Positions 31,856 through 42,400 of a stretch of 64,000 nt of DNA are shown here, piece after piece; the first letter of the stretch is position 1, and each line of letters starts with the position of its first letter. A model generated the notes under the pieces. That model made no database searches. It was given only the letters and a program-made list of their open reading frames with translations, and was not told the DNA's origin. Origin of the DNA: Leeuwenhoekiella sp044542075 (GTDB lineage: Bacteria; Bacteroidota; Bacteroidia; Flavobacteriales; Flavobacteriaceae). The stretch lies in assembly GCF_044542075.1 (NCBI RefSeq), contig NZ_JBITTU010000009.1, positions 1 through 64,000 on the forward strand, in the 5' to 3' direction. The position numbers were made by a program, and so were the translations under genes.

Positions 31856-33346
31856 ATGTATTTTTTAGGAATTGATTTAGGAAGCTCATCAATTAAGCTG
31901 GCCGTTCTTGATGGTAATACGGGAAAAGGGATAGCAAATGCTACTGTGCCAGATAAAGAGATGCAAATGTTTGCCCCCAAGCAAGGGTGGGCAGAGCAAG
32001 ATCCTGAACTCTGGTGGGATTACATTTGCAAAGGCATAGAGCAGCTTAAGTCTGATGGTATAGAAATCAAAAATATAAAAGCTATCGGTATCTCCTATCA
32101 AATGCATGGCCTGGTTCTAACAGACCGTGATCTTAATGTTTTGCGACCTTCAATAATATGGTGCGATAGTAGAGCAGCTCCTATAGGCAATAAAATTTAT
32201 ACTAAAAAAGGTTCTTCTTTTTTTCAGGAAAAGATATTAGGCAGTCCTGGTAATTTTACTGCTTCAAAATTAAAATGGATTCAAGAAAATGAGCCACATC
32301 TCTTTGAAAAAGCAGCACATATGATGCTTCCGGGAGATTATATCGCAGCTAAATTTTCTGGTGTAGCCCAGACGAGTAAATCTGGCCTTTCTGAAGCAGC
32401 TCTTTGGAATTTTAACAAAGGAGGTCTCGCTACAGAGGTCCTAGACGCTATGGGATTACCGGCACATCTGATTCCTAAGATTGTATCTAATTTTGAGAAT
32501 CAGGCAACCATACTCCCTAAAATAGCAAACAAGCTAGGCCTGGCAGATGATGTACAGATAACCTATAGAGCCGGTGATCAACCTAATAATGCACTTTCTT
32601 TAAATGTTAATGAACCCGGGGAGATTGCAACCACTGCAGGAACCTCTGCGGTGATTTATTCGGTTAGTGATACAAATGCTTTTGATAAAAATAACCGGGT
32701 TAATACATTTTTACATGTGAACAATACCGAAGTACAAAAGCGTAACGGTATTTTGTTGTGTATAAATGGCTCTGGTATTTTATACCAGTGGCTTCGCAAA
32801 ATAGTTTCTGGGGGATCAGAGCATTTAGTTTCTTATGACTTCTTAAATAAAGAAGCTTCAAAAGTAGATGCTGGGAGCGATGGCCTTCGGTTCTACCCTT
32901 TTGGAAATGGTGTAGAACGTATTTTTAATAATAAAGAAGCAACTTCAGGATTACAAAATCTCAATTTTAACAGACACGAAACTGCGCATCTTGTGAGATC
33001 TGCGTGCGAAGGAATTGTCTTTGCGATGAATTACGGTTTTGAAATTATGCAGGAGATAGGTGCCGGCGGTAATCTAGTTAAAGCCACTAATGCCAACCTA
33101 TTTTTGAGTCCGGTCTTTAGAGAGATTTTTGTAAATACAACTCAAACCACCCTTGAGCTTTACGAAACTAACGGAGCAGAGGGTGCTGCCAGAGGCGCTG
33201 CTTTTGGTTTTGGTCATTACAAGACATTGAATGAAGCAAATGAAAGTTTAAAAAGAATTAATACCATAGAACCCACGGCAACTTTGAGTTCAACTTATGC
33301 AGAATGGTATGCTCTATGGAAAAATAACATTCAAATAAATAATTAA
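31856..33346 (+). CDS. xylB: Xylulokinase
   Basis: A 496-residue FGGY-family sugar kinase that phosphorylates D-xylulose to xylulose 5-phosphate for the pentose phosphate pathway. The phosphate-binding loop GIDLGSSSIKLAV is at residues 5-17, the substrate segment GISYQMHGLVLTD near 78-90 and WCDSRA near 101-106, AGDQPNNAL near 240, and the second ATP domain contains TTAGTSAV. Length is standard. Two bases separate it from xylA, so they form an operon under the divergent Nudix regulator. Specificity for xylulose rests on the xylA partner. Confidence 0.94.
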   Translation: MYFLGIDLGSSSIKLAVLDGNTGKGIANATVPDKEMQMFAPKQGWAEQDPELWWDYICKGIEQLKSDGIEIKNIKAIGISYQMHGLVLTDRDLNVLRPSIIWCDSRAAPIGNKIYTKKGSSFFQEKILGSPGNFTASKLKWIQENEPHLFEKAAHMMLPGDYIAAKFSGVAQTSKSGLSEAALWNFNKGGLATEVLDAMGLPAHLIPKIVSNFENQATILPKIANKLGLADDVQITYRAGDQPNNALSLNVNEPGEIATTAGTSAVIYSVSDTNAFDKNNRVNTFLHVNNTEVQKRNGILLCINGSGILYQWLRKIVSGGSEHLVSYDFLNKEASKVDAGSDGLRFYPFGNGVERIFNNKEATSGLQNLNFNRHETAHLVRSACEGIVFAMNYGFEIMQEIGAGGNLVKATNANLFLSPVFREIFVNTTQTTLELYETNGAEGAARGAAFGFGHYKTLNEANESLKRINTIEPTATLSSTYAEWYALWKNNIQINN

Positions 33347-33348
33347 TT

Positions 33349-34659
33349 ATGAGTACGTATTTTAAAGACGTTAGTAAAATTCAGTTTGAAGGTAAAGGAA
33401 GTGACAATCCTCTTGCTTTTAAATATTATGATGAAAACAAAGTTGTAGCCGGAAAAACGCTTAAAGAACATATGCGATTTGCTATGGCTTATTGGCATAC
33501 TTTAAATAATAGAGGTAGCGACCCTTTTGGAGCACCTACTGAAACGTTTGAATGGGATAAAAATTCAGATCCTGTGGCGCGTGCAAAAGACAAAATGGAT
33601 GCTGCTTTTGAATTTATGACAAAGCTGGGACTCCCCTACTACTGCTTTCATGATATAGATGTTGTTGATGAGTCTCCTACTCTTGGAGAGTTTGAAAACA
33701 GAATGCGAGCTCTGGTAGATTATGCAAAAGTAAAACAAAAAGATAGTGGTATAGAACTACTTTGGGGTACTTCTAATCTCTTTAGCAATCCGCGATATAT
33801 GAACGGTGCGGGTACTAATCCTAATTTTGACGTATTAGCTTATGCAGGTGCTCAACTTAAAATTGCACTAGATGCTACTATAGAACTGGATGGCTCTAAT
33901 TATGTATTCTGGGGTGGTCGTGAAGGCTACATGAGTTTATTAAATACAGATATGAATCGCGAGCTTGATCATCTTGGTCAGTTTTTGAATATGTGTAAAG
34001 ATTACGGTCGCAAACAAGGGTTTAAAGGTAATTTCTTAATTGAACCAAAACCTATGGAGCCTACAAAGCATCAATATGATTTTGATGCAGCTACAACATT
34101 GGGTTTTATCAATAAATACGGGTTACAAGACGATTTTAAACTGAATCTTGAAGTTAACCACGCTACTTTAGCAAGTCATACCTTTGAGCACGAATTACAG
34201 GTAGCAGTAGATGCCGGTATGCTTGGAAGTATTGATGCAAATCGCGGTGATTATCAAAACGGATGGGATACAGACCAGTTTCCTATTAATGTATTTGAAA
34301 TAACACAGTCTATGCTCGTGATCTTAGAAGGTGGAGGCATTCAAGGCGGTGGAATTAATTTTGATGCTAAAGTACGCAGAAACTCTACAGATCTTAATGA
34401 TAAATTTATTGCTCACATAGCCGGGATGGATACATTTGCCCGCGGCTTAATCGCAGCAGATCATATTTTAGAGAACACAAATTATAAAGCATTACGCAAA
34501 ACGCGTTACGAGTCATTTGATTCAGGAAACGGAGCTGCTTTTGAAAAAGGAGCACTATCACTAGAGCAATTAAGTGATATAGGTAGAAGTAATGGAGAAC
34601 CTAAAGCCACTAGCGGTCAACAAGAATTGTATGAGCAGATTGTTGCAAATTCATTCTAG
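33349..34659 (+). CDS. xylA: Xylose isomerase
   Basis: A 436-residue TIM-barrel enzyme that converts D-xylose to D-xylulose with two divalent metal ions. The catalytic pair is in CFHDIDV (H101, D104, the same numbering as the E. coli enzyme). WGGREGY near 185-191, the metal-site KPMEPTKHQYDFD near 230-242 and LEVNHATLASHTFEHEL near 266-282 are intact. The long (class II) form is usual in Bacteroidota. It follows xylB by two bases and is closed by a strong terminator. No xylose transporter is adjacent, so uptake must come from elsewhere. Confidence 0.96.
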   Translation: MSTYFKDVSKIQFEGKGSDNPLAFKYYDENKVVAGKTLKEHMRFAMAYWHTLNNRGSDPFGAPTETFEWDKNSDPVARAKDKMDAAFEFMTKLGLPYYCFHDIDVVDESPTLGEFENRMRALVDYAKVKQKDSGIELLWGTSNLFSNPRYMNGAGTNPNFDVLAYAGAQLKIALDATIELDGSNYVFWGGREGYMSLLNTDMNRELDHLGQFLNMCKDYGRKQGFKGNFLIEPKPMEPTKHQYDFDAATTLGFINKYGLQDDFKLNLEVNHATLASHTFEHELQVAVDAGMLGSIDANRGDYQNGWDTDQFPINVFEITQSMLVILEGGGIQGGGINFDAKVRRNSTDLNDKFIAHIAGMDTFARGLIAADHILENTNYKALRKTRYESFDSGNGAAFEKGALSLEQLSDIGRSNGEPKATSGQQELYEQIVANSF

Positions 34660-34680
34660 TTAATTCTATTATTATTAAAA

Positions 34681-34708
34681 AAAGGCATCCTTATCGATGC
34701 CTTTTTTT
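34681..34708 (+). terminator. Intrinsic terminator after xylA
   Basis: AAAGGCATC pairs with GATGCCTTT around a six-base loop and is followed by a T-run. Confidence 0.88.
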
Positions 34709-34933
34709 ATTTACAATATAAAGAATGTATCATTTAATTACCACCAATAATGATTTAGCAACTTTGTACTGAATAAAATGTAATAGTCCCTAACATTTGA
34801 TTAATCGGTTTAGTTGATTTTTTAACATTAATTAACTGTCTATCAAAACTTTTAAAAAGAACTTGAGTATTTTATTAAAAAAGTCTATCGTAATTTTATA
34901 CCCATAATATGGTTATATATAAAATCACGAGTA

Positions 34934-35164
34934 ATGAAGGCGACATTTAAAATTATCGAAAATAATATAGAGTGCACTCAAGATGTTATTAAACAGTGCT
35001 TAAATCGTATTATGGAGGTTCGTGTTCTAGAGATTAACCTTAATAAAAACACCATCTCTGTAGATTATTATAAACCTAGCGTTTATGAGCGTATCAAAAA
35101 AGAACTTTACTGTTTAGGGCTCTCTGTGGGAGAATTAGTAATTCTTCCTGAATTTAACAAGTAA
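34934..35164 (+). CDS. Small HMA-like protein without metal cysteines (76 residues)
   Basis: The pattern of strand, helix (CTQDVIKQCLNRIMEV), two strands (VRVLEINLNKNTISVDYY), second helix (SVYERIKKELYCLGL) and a final strand (VGELVILPEFNK) resembles the ferredoxin-like fold of heavy-metal-associated domains, but there is no CxxC metal site. I do not recognise a named family. It lies alone, about 275 bases after xylA with a terminator between, and 320 bases before a GNAT gene. A sensory or protein-interaction role is possible but unsupported. Confidence 0.6.
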   Translation: MKATFKIIENNIECTQDVIKQCLNRIMEVRVLEINLNKNTISVDYYKPSVYERIKKELYCLGLSVGELVILPEFNK

Positions 35165-35484
35165 TAATTCTTGCACTATCATTAACTCTACGATCGAATA
35201 ATATTTTCTTCTTTTAAATAAAAATAAGCTCAATTAATTTATCTAATTAAAGGGTTTTCTGTTTGTTTGATTTACTTCAAGTTTCAACTAGTTTTCATAA
35301 CTACGCTATAGTTCTATTGTTTTTTTGCCCCTTTCTTGTTAAAAGACTATTATTAAAACTATTAACCAATTTCTCACAATTCTTTTTTCAGATTTAAACT
35401 GTAAATAATATTAGTAATTCTTGAAATTCGCCGTAAGGAAATGTATCTTTCGAGCTCAACCAACCAATTTGATCTTTCAGAAAT
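35165..35484. other. 320-base intergenic region with one promoter candidate
   Basis: No gene-like frame, tRNA or strong hairpin is visible. TTG at 35421-35423, 20 bases, then TATCTTTC at 35444-35451 is a near-consensus promoter for the GNAT gene at 35485. The rest is AT-rich sequence in which I see nothing further. Confidence 0.55.
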
Positions 35485-35943
35485 ATGCTAAATCTAATCC
35501 GTACAGACTCTAAAAATGCTGATTTCTTAAAATTGATAAAAGAACTTGACGAAACCCTCAAATTGACAGACGGTAAAGATCACGCGTTCTACAATCAATT
35601 TAATTCTTTAGAACGTATTAATAATGTGATCATAGCGTATGAAAGTGGGATCGCTGTGGGTTGTGGGGCTTTCAGAGAATACGGGCCAAAAAGTCTAGAA
35701 ATCAAAAGAATGTATACTAAACCTCTGTATAGAAAACGAGGTTACGCTAGTTTGATATTAGAAGCTTTAGAAAATTGGGGAGCAGAACTGGGTTATAATA
35801 AATGTATTTTAGAAACAGGAATTTTTCAACCTCCTGCAATCGCTCTTTACAAAAGAAGACATTACGATATTATTCCAAATTACGGGCAATATAGTGGTGT
35901 AGGTGGTAGTATGTGCTTTATTAAATACTTAGCTGGTGCTTAA
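35485..35943 (+). CDS. GNAT family N-acetyltransferase
   Basis: A 152-residue acetyl-CoA-dependent acyltransferase fold. The acetyl-CoA loop is in MYTKPLYRKRGYASLILEALE (motif A, about 71-91), preceded by CGAFREYG on strand 4 and followed by CILETGIFQPPAIALYKRRHY (motif B). Substrate is unknown; the acidic N-terminal substrate side is not diagnostic. It has its own promoter candidate and converges on the transglutaminase operon, whose last gene ends seven bases away. Confidence 0.88.
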   Translation: MLNLIRTDSKNADFLKLIKELDETLKLTDGKDHAFYNQFNSLERINNVIIAYESGIAVGCGAFREYGPKSLEIKRMYTKPLYRKRGYASLILEALENWGAELGYNKCILETGIFQPPAIALYKRRHYDIIPNYGQYSGVGGSMCFIKYLAGA

Positions 35944-35949
35944 AATAAT

Positions 35950-36840
35950 CTAGATTACTCGCGATATATCTACCTCAACCTTTAATTTGCTTTTACCGCT
36001 ACCATACACGACACCTTTTAAAGGTGGTACATCATAATAATCTCTTCCCCATCCTACAACAAGATGTTGATCGCCGGGAATTTGATTGTTTGTAGGGTCA
36101 AAATCTACCCATCCAAAACCAGGAATAAATATAGAAAACCACGCGTGGCTGGCATCTGCACCCACTAGTTTTTGCTGTCCCGGAGGTGGCAAGGTTTCTA
36201 TATAACCACTCACATAACGCGCAGGTAATCCTATAGATCGTATACAGGCAATTGCAATTTGTGCAAAATCCTGACAAACCCCTTTACGATTTTTCATTAC
36301 TTCATTTATAGGAGTACTTACACTTGTAAAGCCTGAAACAAAATCAAAGTCTATATAAATGCGCTGCATCAACTCTTCTGCTGCTTCAAATACAGAACGT
36401 CCAGGTTTAAAACTTTCCTTAGCATAACTAAGAATAGCTTCATTTGTTTTTTTAATAAAAATAGACTCGAGAACAAATTGCTTTGCTTCTAAAATATCTG
36501 GTTCGGTTTTACTGAGTAATAATTTTGCTTGCTCTAATGTAACTTTAGAACAGGCATCAGATCTAAAATCATTTTTAAATTGCTCATACTCCCTGCGTAT
36601 TTTACTTACAGTAGTAACCTTTAGTTGCTTATGCTCTTTTTGAATTGAAAAGCGGGTTATATAATTTCCGAAAAAATCAACACGTTCTGAAATTTCATCT
36701 GCTTCAGGACTTATATGAATTTTATATTCTAATAATTCCTGACCAAGTGAACGTCTTGATTTTAATACAGCGATGTTATGACAGTAACTTACCGGTGCAT
36801 CGTAATCGTATTTTGTGGTGTGTGAGATTGAATAGAGCAT
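35950..36840 (-). CDS. Transglutaminase-like protease/amidase (COG1305 type)
   Basis: A 296-residue cytoplasmic protein. The N-terminal beta domain (MLYSISHTTKYDYDAPV) is the bacterial transglutaminase-like N-terminal domain, followed by a papain-fold catalytic core with C189 (GVCQDFAQ), H232 (ADASHAWFS) and D248 (FDPTNN). No signal peptide or membrane segment is present. Relatives cleave or form isopeptide bonds; in this context the family is predicted to act on peptides made by the adjacent ATP-grasp protein. The start overlaps the upstream gene's stop by one base, so it is the third gene of a minus-strand operon. Confidence 0.9.
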   Translation of the reverse strand: MLYSISHTTKYDYDAPVSYCHNIAVLKSRRSLGQELLEYKIHISPEADEISERVDFFGNYITRFSIQKEHKQLKVTTVSKIRREYEQFKNDFRSDACSKVTLEQAKLLLSKTEPDILEAKQFVLESIFIKKTNEAILSYAKESFKPGRSVFEAAEELMQRIYIDFDFVSGFTSVSTPINEVMKNRKGVCQDFAQIAIACIRSIGLPARYVSGYIETLPPPGQQKLVGADASHAWFSIFIPGFGWVDFDPTNNQIPGDQHLVVGWGRDYYDVPPLKGVVYGSGKSKLKVEVDISRVI

Positions 36841-39401
36841 TACAACGGGAAGTTTTGGTCAACTAATTGACTTTGCTTATAAGTATGATTAAAGTAGGTG
36901 TTTGATATAGATTGTGACGTCTGAAAGAGTAAATCGCTTAACTTTTCTAATAAACTATCAAGGTCCTCTCTTATTAAGCTATCCTCACTATTTATTTTAG
37001 ATAACGATTCTGAACTGGCCAGGCGAAGACTAGCAAAAGCCTCAAAGACATATTTTTCGTAATTCATTAAAACATCAGATTTTATAGAATGCGGTAATCT
37101 ACCAATATCTTTTTGAAGACGCCCTAGTTGAAATGCTAATGACCTTGGGTAATGCAAATCCATAAGTAATAAACTTATCACGGGTTCTATACGTATATAG
37201 GAACGGTAGCTATACCGGTAAATATTTAAACTCTCGTGACTACTAAGTAACGACTCCAGAACTTCGTATTCAGTTTGTCCCGGTTGTTTTATAACTAGCA
37301 AAGCACGACATTTTGTAATCGTAAGCATACTTTGTTCTAGCTGTAAACCTATAAAATAAAGCAATAAGCCTTGATCTACCATTATACTTTCCTCAATGAG
37401 TCCCATAAAGGCAATGAGTCTTGTAATTAATTGATTAAGTGCTCTAATTAGCTTTGTAATAGTAATGTCTTTCTCATTTTCAAGATTGCGCCAAATCTTC
37501 TGAATATTTTCGAAAACCCGCCACATATCACTACTCCACAAATTACGAATTGAGTAATAGGAATTGCTAAACATACTCATCGTATTAGCAAGACTTCCTA
37601 CTCGATTACGATCTAGCACAACAGATAATATCTCTTCAAGTGGGTTTTCTAAAGCAGATTTACCCTTAGCACTATCTTCCATAAAGCCAGGAAAAGTCCC
37701 CGACATTTGGGTTACAGCTTTATATAGTGTATCTAATTTAACAGCTCCTGCCTGCTGTGGACTAGCTTCAGTAGAATTCATTTGTTTGAGTACCATTCTT
37801 AGAAAACGCGCATTTACTAAAGTACGTCCCACATATCTTCCCGCCCAGTATAAATTTTCAGCAGTTAAACTTGGTAGATCATCAAGGCCACTTACAGAAA
37901 CTGCAGATTTTCTATTCCAATTAAAACTAGGTTGCTCCTCGTTCTTATGATTTCCTATAATCCAAAAATCTTTACTGGTACCACCTCGTTGATTAGAAAC
38001 TCTTAGGTTATCCCGTTCTGAAGCAACCCGTACGAGACCTCCTGGCATAACATTATATCCATTTTTGCCTGCCATCGTAAACGTACGCGCAACCATATTT
38101 CGCGGTTCAAAACTTCCTTTACTGAAGTTAGGTGTTGTAGAAAAACTAATGTGTTCTTGTGCTACGAAATGGTAAGGTTTCTTTTCAATCTCTTTTCTTA
38201 GCGCTTCTAATTCTTTTTCTGAAAGCAATTCGCCAAAATGAATGTGTTCTCGGTTTGTACGATCTATAGGTTTGATCACCAGCTTTGAGAGATTCTCAAG
38301 TACATATTTGCGTTCTTTCTCCTGACCGCACCACCAGGATGCAATTTGTGGAAGATGCAATTCTTCTTTCAGGAAAAACCTGCAAATAGCCGGCATGAAA
38401 GGGATTAGACCTGGGTTCTCTAATATACCACTTCCTATAGGATTTACTATAGCAACATTCTGACGTCTTACCACATCAAGTAAACCGGCTACGCCCAGAT
38501 GTGAATCTTCACGCAATTCTAATGGGTCTGTAAATACATCGTCTACTCTACGCAGTACGACGTGCACGCGTTTAAGCCCTTTTAAAGATTTCATATACAA
38601 ATGACCATCTCTAACGACCAGATCATTTCCCTGAACCAGTGGATACCCTAAAAAGGACGCTAAATAGGCGTGCTCAAAATACGTCTCATTATGTGATCCC
38701 GGAGTTAGAATAACAATATTGGGATTTTCAATTTTCTCAGGAGAAGCTTCTACTAGTAACTCATTAAATTCTTTAAAAAATTCTGAGAGTCGCTTGATAT
38801 TCATATCTGCAAAAACATCTGCAAAAACACGGTTAGCAGTAGATCTGTTTTCTAAAGCATAACCCATACCTGAAGGCGCCTGTGACCGGTCATTAACAAC
38901 CCACATTCTACCATCGCTACCGCGTGCCAAATCTGCTGCATACAATAGCAGATGTCTGTCTATTTTGTAGTTTATTTTATCACATTGTCTCAAAAAGCCC
39001 CGATGCCCATAAATTACTTCGTGGGGTACAATACCTTCTTTAATTAATTTACGCTCCCCATAAACATCTTTAAGAACCTTGTCTAATAAATCTGCCCGTT
39101 GTTTAAGTCCTTTTTCTATTTGCTGCCACTCTTTAATATCTAATAAAAATGGTACAACATTTAAATTCCAGGGTCTATTAAGACCGTTAGGATCATTATA
39201 GACATTATAGGTGACACCATTTTCCTCAAGAAGCCAGTTAATATCGTTTTGACGTTGAGTTAATCCCTCAACACCTATTTGTTTAAAATTTTCTAAAAGC
39301 GTATTCCAATCCCCCTTAACGCTAAGATCTGGTTTAAACATCTCATCGTAGGTGTTGTCTGTAAAATACTTAGTAAACCAAGCGTCTGTAGCCACGGTCA
39401 T
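36840..39401 (-). CDS. Circularly permuted type 2 ATP-grasp fused to an alpha-E domain
   Basis: An 853-residue fusion. The N-terminal part (about 70-500) is a circularly permuted ATP-grasp ligase, with GRMWVVNDRSQAPSGMGYA, VDDVFTDPLELREDSHLGV, NPIGSGILENPGL and MPGGLVRVAS segments. The C-terminal part (about 535-840) is the all-helical alpha-E domain (RNRVGSLANTMSMFSNSYYSIRNLWSSD and following helices). The two are separate genes in many proteobacteria and fused here. The pair is predicted by comparative genomics to form amide bonds, making or tagging peptides; no product is known. It is flanked on both sides by transglutaminase-like proteins in the same operon. Confidence 0.9.
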   Translation of the reverse strand: MTVATDAWFTKYFTDNTYDEMFKPDLSVKGDWNTLLENFKQIGVEGLTQRQNDINWLLEENGVTYNVYNDPNGLNRPWNLNVVPFLLDIKEWQQIEKGLKQRADLLDKVLKDVYGERKLIKEGIVPHEVIYGHRGFLRQCDKINYKIDRHLLLYAADLARGSDGRMWVVNDRSQAPSGMGYALENRSTANRVFADVFADMNIKRLSEFFKEFNELLVEASPEKIENPNIVILTPGSHNETYFEHAYLASFLGYPLVQGNDLVVRDGHLYMKSLKGLKRVHVVLRRVDDVFTDPLELREDSHLGVAGLLDVVRRQNVAIVNPIGSGILENPGLIPFMPAICRFFLKEELHLPQIASWWCGQEKERKYVLENLSKLVIKPIDRTNREHIHFGELLSEKELEALRKEIEKKPYHFVAQEHISFSTTPNFSKGSFEPRNMVARTFTMAGKNGYNVMPGGLVRVASERDNLRVSNQRGGTSKDFWIIGNHKNEEQPSFNWNRKSAVSVSGLDDLPSLTAENLYWAGRYVGRTLVNARFLRMVLKQMNSTEASPQQAGAVKLDTLYKAVTQMSGTFPGFMEDSAKGKSALENPLEEILSVVLDRNRVGSLANTMSMFSNSYYSIRNLWSSDMWRVFENIQKIWRNLENEKDITITKLIRALNQLITRLIAFMGLIEESIMVDQGLLLYFIGLQLEQSMLTITKCRALLVIKQPGQTEYEVLESLLSSHESLNIYRYSYRSYIRIEPVISLLLMDLHYPRSLAFQLGRLQKDIGRLPHSIKSDVLMNYEKYVFEAFASLRLASSESLSKINSEDSLIREDLDSLLEKLSDLLFQTSQSISNTYFNHTYKQSQLVDQNFPL

Positions 39402-39419
39402 ATGTAGGGTGGTGTATAA

Positions 39420-42400
39420 TTATTTTTTACGTAAATCCAATAGATGTGGGAATTCTGGATTAACAGGAAGTTCTTTAAAATTAAATGTTTTTTCTGATTG
39501 TGTCGATTTTAAACTCCGTTTTACAGCTCCACTGTTAGGCTCTGTTTCAGAAGGATCTATTGTTCCCTGCGTGTGCCCCATCTCCCAAAATCTGTTTATA
39601 CGGCGTGACTCTGCTTCTAAGCTATTAATTGGGTAGGTTTCATAGCTTCTTCCGCCAGGGTGTGACACAAAATAAGTACAGCCACCTATAGAACGCTTAT
39701 TCCATAAATCAACTACATCAAAAACTAATGGTGTATCTACCCCTATAGTTGGGTGCAAAGCAGACCAGGGATCCCAGGCTTTATAACGAACACCGGCTAC
39801 ATACTCACCTTTAACCTCGGTACTGCTCAATTGAACTTTTACACCGTTGCAGGTAACTACATAACGCTCATCGTTAAAGTTTGATATTTTTATTTGAACA
39901 CGCTCAAGTGATGAATCTACATAACGTGCTGTACCACCACCTGTCATTTCTTCCCCAAGAACATTCCAGGGTTCAATTGCTGCGCGCAGTTCTACCTGCA
40001 TATCTTTAATTTCAACCAACCCATAAAGTGGAAAACGAAACTCAAAAAACGGATCGAACCAATCTAGTTCAAATGGATAACCGGCAGCATTCAATTGGGT
40101 CACGATATCCTTGATATCTTCTTTAACATAATGCTCCATCAAAAACTTATCGTGAAGTTGAGTTCCCCAGCGCACTAGTTTATGCTTGTAAGGCTCTTTC
40201 CAAAACCAGGAAACCAGTGTACGCACAAGTAGCATTTGCATTAAACTCATTTGAGGATGCGGTGGCATATCAAAAGCACGAAGTTCTAAAATACCCAATC
40301 TGCCCGATGAAGAATCTGGCGAATACAACTTATCTATACAAAATTCTGCGCGGTGTGTATTTCCTGTAATATCTGTTAATAAATGCCTAAATAAGCGATC
40401 TGTTAACCAAAACGGAACTTCTTCTCCTTCAGGAATCTGCGAAAATGCTATTTCTAACTCATATAAATTTTCGGCTCTGCCCTCATCTATACGCGGTGCC
40501 TGGCTCGTTGAACCTATAAAACCACCTGAGAATAAATATGATAATCCCGGGTGATGTTGCCAAAAGGTTAATAGACTACGCAGCATATCTGGTCTGCGTA
40601 ACAACGGACTATCTGAAGGTGTTGTACCTCCTAAAGTCACGTGATTACCACCACCAGTGCCGGTATGTTTACCATCTAACATAAATTTTTCGGTACCCAG
40701 ACGACTCTTTTTCGCTTCCTCATACAGTGTTAAAGTCGTATTTGTAAGCTCGCCCCAGGTCTTAGACGGGTGTACATTTACTTCAATTACACCGGGATCT
40801 GGTGTGACTTTTAATACTTCTAAACGTATATCACGAGGAGGCTCATACCCCTCTATTAAAACAGGTATATTTAGTTTTTTTGCGGTAGCTTCAATTGAAG
40901 CTATAAGATCTAAAAATGTCTCTGCATCGTCAAGAGGTGGTAGAAAAAGATATAAGCGCTTTTCTCTAACCTCAGCACAAATAGCAGTACGCGCAAATGG
41001 ATTTTTTTCTTTTTTATCTGCGTTGTAATCTATTTTTTTTCCTTTTTTTGCTTCCGCGGAAGCTAAACGCTGTTCAAGAGCTTCACCATATTTGTCAAAT
41101 GGTTTTCGTTTATCAAATAAATCAGGCTCTGAAATATCCTGTGAAGCAATCTCAGGATCTTGTATTAATGAATTTAAAGGCAAGCGATATCCTACCGGTG
41201 AATTTCCAGGAATAAGAAATAATTTTTTCTGCCTAAATTCCCAGGCATTTGTCACCCATTTGCCGCGTATATTAGCAAGAGGCATTACGTGACCTATTTT
41301 TTTATCGAGACCCTGTTCTAATATTTTATTAAGACGATTACGTACAGATGTTGCGGTATCATCGCCTTTAAAAGGATCTACATCTACTGGTAATTTACCC
41401 TCTTCCCACATAAAGTAGAACACATCTTCATAAGCCGGTATAATGTATTCTAACCGCACGCCTAAATTTAATGCCAATCCCTGTAAGAAGGTTTTGCTTA
41501 TTCCTTCTGGCAGATCATATTCTTTAGTGAAAGAAGCCATAAGGCGTTCTTCTTTCCAGATAGGCAAACCATCTTTACGCCAGTGCATTCCTATAGCCCA
41601 GCGCGGTATAGGTTCACCGGGATACCATTTACCTTGTGCATGATGAAACATACCACCAGGTGCAAATTTTTGTAATAATCTATTTGATAAGTCTTCAGAA
41701 AGTTTGCGCTTTTCAGGACCGTCTGCTGCAGTATTCCACTGCTCAGACTCCATATCATCTATAGAAACAAAAGTAGGCTCGCCACCCATTGTAAGTCGCA
41801 CATCATTCTCTTGCAATTCATTCTCTACTTCAAATCCTAGATTATAAATGGCTTTCCATTGACTTTCGGTATATGGTTTTGTAACGCGCGGAGATTCAAA
41901 AATACGGGTAACAGAATTATCAAATTCAAATTCTGTTTCTGCAGGATCTGAAAAACCCACAACCGGTGCGGCACTTTCAAAAGAAGGTGTACACGCTAAA
42001 GGAATATGGCCTTCACTAGCCAATAATCCTGATGTTGCATCAAGACCTATCCACCCTGCACCAGGCACATAAACTTCTGCCCATGCGTGCAAGTCTGTAA
42101 AGTCTTCTTCGGGACCAGATGGCCCGTCAAGTGATTTTTCGTCAGACTTTAGTTGTACTAAATACCCTGACACAAAACGTGCTGCCATACCCAAATGGCG
42201 CAAACTTTGTACGAGAAGCCAGGCAAAATCACGACAGCTGCCTAATTTTTTTTCAAGCGTTTCTTCACAGGTTTGAACACCGGGCTCCATACGCACGGTA
42301 TAGTTTAGGTATTCATTTATATGCCTGTTAATACCTATTAGAAAATATATAGTTAGTTGTTTTGAGGTATCTATCGTCTTTAAAAATTCTGCTAACAAAG

